Below are positions 32,317-32,671 of a stretch of DNA of 32,671 nt, piece by piece (within the stretch, counting starts at the first letter, position 1; every line of letters starts with the position of its first letter). The notes under the pieces are model-generated. The model saw only the letters and a list, made by a program, of their open reading frames with translations. It searched no databases and was not told the origin of the DNA. The DNA is from Flavobacteriaceae bacterium (lineage in GTDB: Bacteria; Bacteroidota; Bacteroidia; Flavobacteriales; Flavobacteriaceae): contig CANFHF010000022.1 in NCBI GenBank assembly GCA_947446635.1, positions 1 through 32,671 on the forward strand, given 5' to 3'. The translations under genes were made by a program, and so were the position numbers.

Positions 32317-32388
32317 CCTTGATTTCAAGAGAATTGAATAAGCAATCATCGCATCAAAATTGTAACTTTTTCCAATAGGGGGAGCAAA
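32317..32388 (+). repeat. 72-bp direct repeat, copy 2, with tRNA-3'-like core
   Basis: Second copy of the 29467-29538 repeat. It is followed by a hairpin closely similar in sequence to the one after the tRNA-Asn fragment at 713-739 (GAGGTC / GACCTC core). Brackets the DUF6660/TonB module together with copy 1. Confidence 0.6.
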
Positions 32389-32390
32389 TG

Positions 32391-32420
32391 AAAAAGAGGT
32401 CTTAAAAGACCTCTTTTTTT
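32391..32420. terminator. Bidirectional terminator
   Basis: A perfect stem (AAAAAGAGGTC / GACCTCTTTTT) with A/T runs on both sides, placed between the TonB module and the convergent esterase gene. Confidence 0.75.
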
Positions 32421-32444
32421 ATGGAATAAACAATACTTAATTTG

Positions 32445-32671
32445 TTATTGTCTTCTAAATCTTTTGAAAAAAGACCAAATTACTTCACAAGCATTCATAT
32501 CCTGACTCGTCTTGCCAATAATTAATTCATTTAGATACTGATAGCCTTGTGGCCAAGTATGTCCACCATTTGTTATAACATAACTTACAACCTCGCTTCC
32601 GTTTGTGGAATTTGAATATACTCTTTGTTTTATTGTTGTGCCATCGTTTGCAATATCAGGTAAATTTGTTA
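32445..32671 (-). CDS. PHB depolymerase/LpqC-like esterase, C-terminal part
   Basis: An open frame on the minus strand runs off the window end and stops at 32445. The visible ~75 residues include EVVSYVITNGGHTWPQG and SQDMNACEVIWSFF. The GGHTWP motif carries the catalytic His of the alpha/beta-hydrolase esterases of the PHB-depolymerase/LpqC (feruloyl-esterase-like) type. The Ser and Asp parts lie outside the window. It probably marks the chromosomal DNA or next module beyond the integrated elements. Confidence 0.72.
   Translation of the reverse strand, partial: TNLPDIANDGTTIKQRVYSNSTNGSEVVSYVITNGGHTWPQGYQYLNELIIGKTSQDMNACEVIWSFFKRFRRQ

Overview
The window is AT-rich, low-GC DNA. Its promoter-like boxes are of the TTG / TAnnTTTG type, it has few Shine-Dalgarno sites, and it carries a SusC-like TonB receptor, a DUF6660-type metal protein and IS982. 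This points to a Bacteroidota (Flavobacteriia-like) chromosome. Most of it is accessory DNA: a defence-rich integrative island next to a tRNA-Asn 3'-end fragment.

Layout. 1-522: C-terminal end of a Sau3AI/MutH-type restriction endonuclease. 661-740: the 3' part of a tRNA-Asn plus its terminator, acting as an attachment-site remnant. 668-4908 (minus): an integration module with a large serine recombinase that has two tandem catalytic domains (the first lacks the catalytic Ser), a small protein, a ParB-methyltransferase fusion and a hypothetical gene. 4909-5235: a GC-rich, structured divergent intergenic region. 5236-6483: two unknown genes. 6566-15197: an 8.6 kb segment bounded by 25/26-bp inverted repeats. 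It carries small membrane proteins, a YbjQ/zinc-ribbon protein, a TPR protein, a lipoprotein and a 1605-aa DUF4011 helicase-nuclease that resembles a single-gene antiphage factor. 15236-16300: a small serine recombinase, its partner and res-like repeats. 16325-18367: an AbiE toxin-antitoxin operon (AbiEi, AbiEii nucleotidyltransferase, XRE protein) with a 13-bp-arm operator. 18510-20451: small genes separated by a duplicated ~100-bp terminator/promoter unit, then a GIY-YIG protein. 20453-21451: a complete IS982-family element with an 8-bp target duplication, inserted at the start codon of that GIY-YIG gene.

21594-28474 (minus) is the most interesting part: a compact five-gene operon. In order of transcription it has an MmeI-like N6-adenine methyltransferase/TRD protein without a recognisable nuclease motif, a three-segment membrane protein, an SF2 helicase, a T5orf172-type GIY-YIG nuclease and a PD-(D/E)XK-like protein. 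Overlapping starts and stops suggest co-translation. The helicase C-terminus and the nuclease N-terminus appear to share a small domain. I read this as a restriction-modification-like defence system that I cannot match to a named one.

28782-29378 encodes a putative HUH/Rep-like protein. At 29467-29538 and 32317-32388 a 72-bp direct repeat, ending in the same tRNA-3'-like core as the left site, brackets a module with a DUF6660 protein and a TonB-dependent receptor. This suggests tandemly integrated elements at one tRNA locus. The window ends in the C-terminus of a PHB-depolymerase/LpqC-like esterase on the minus strand.
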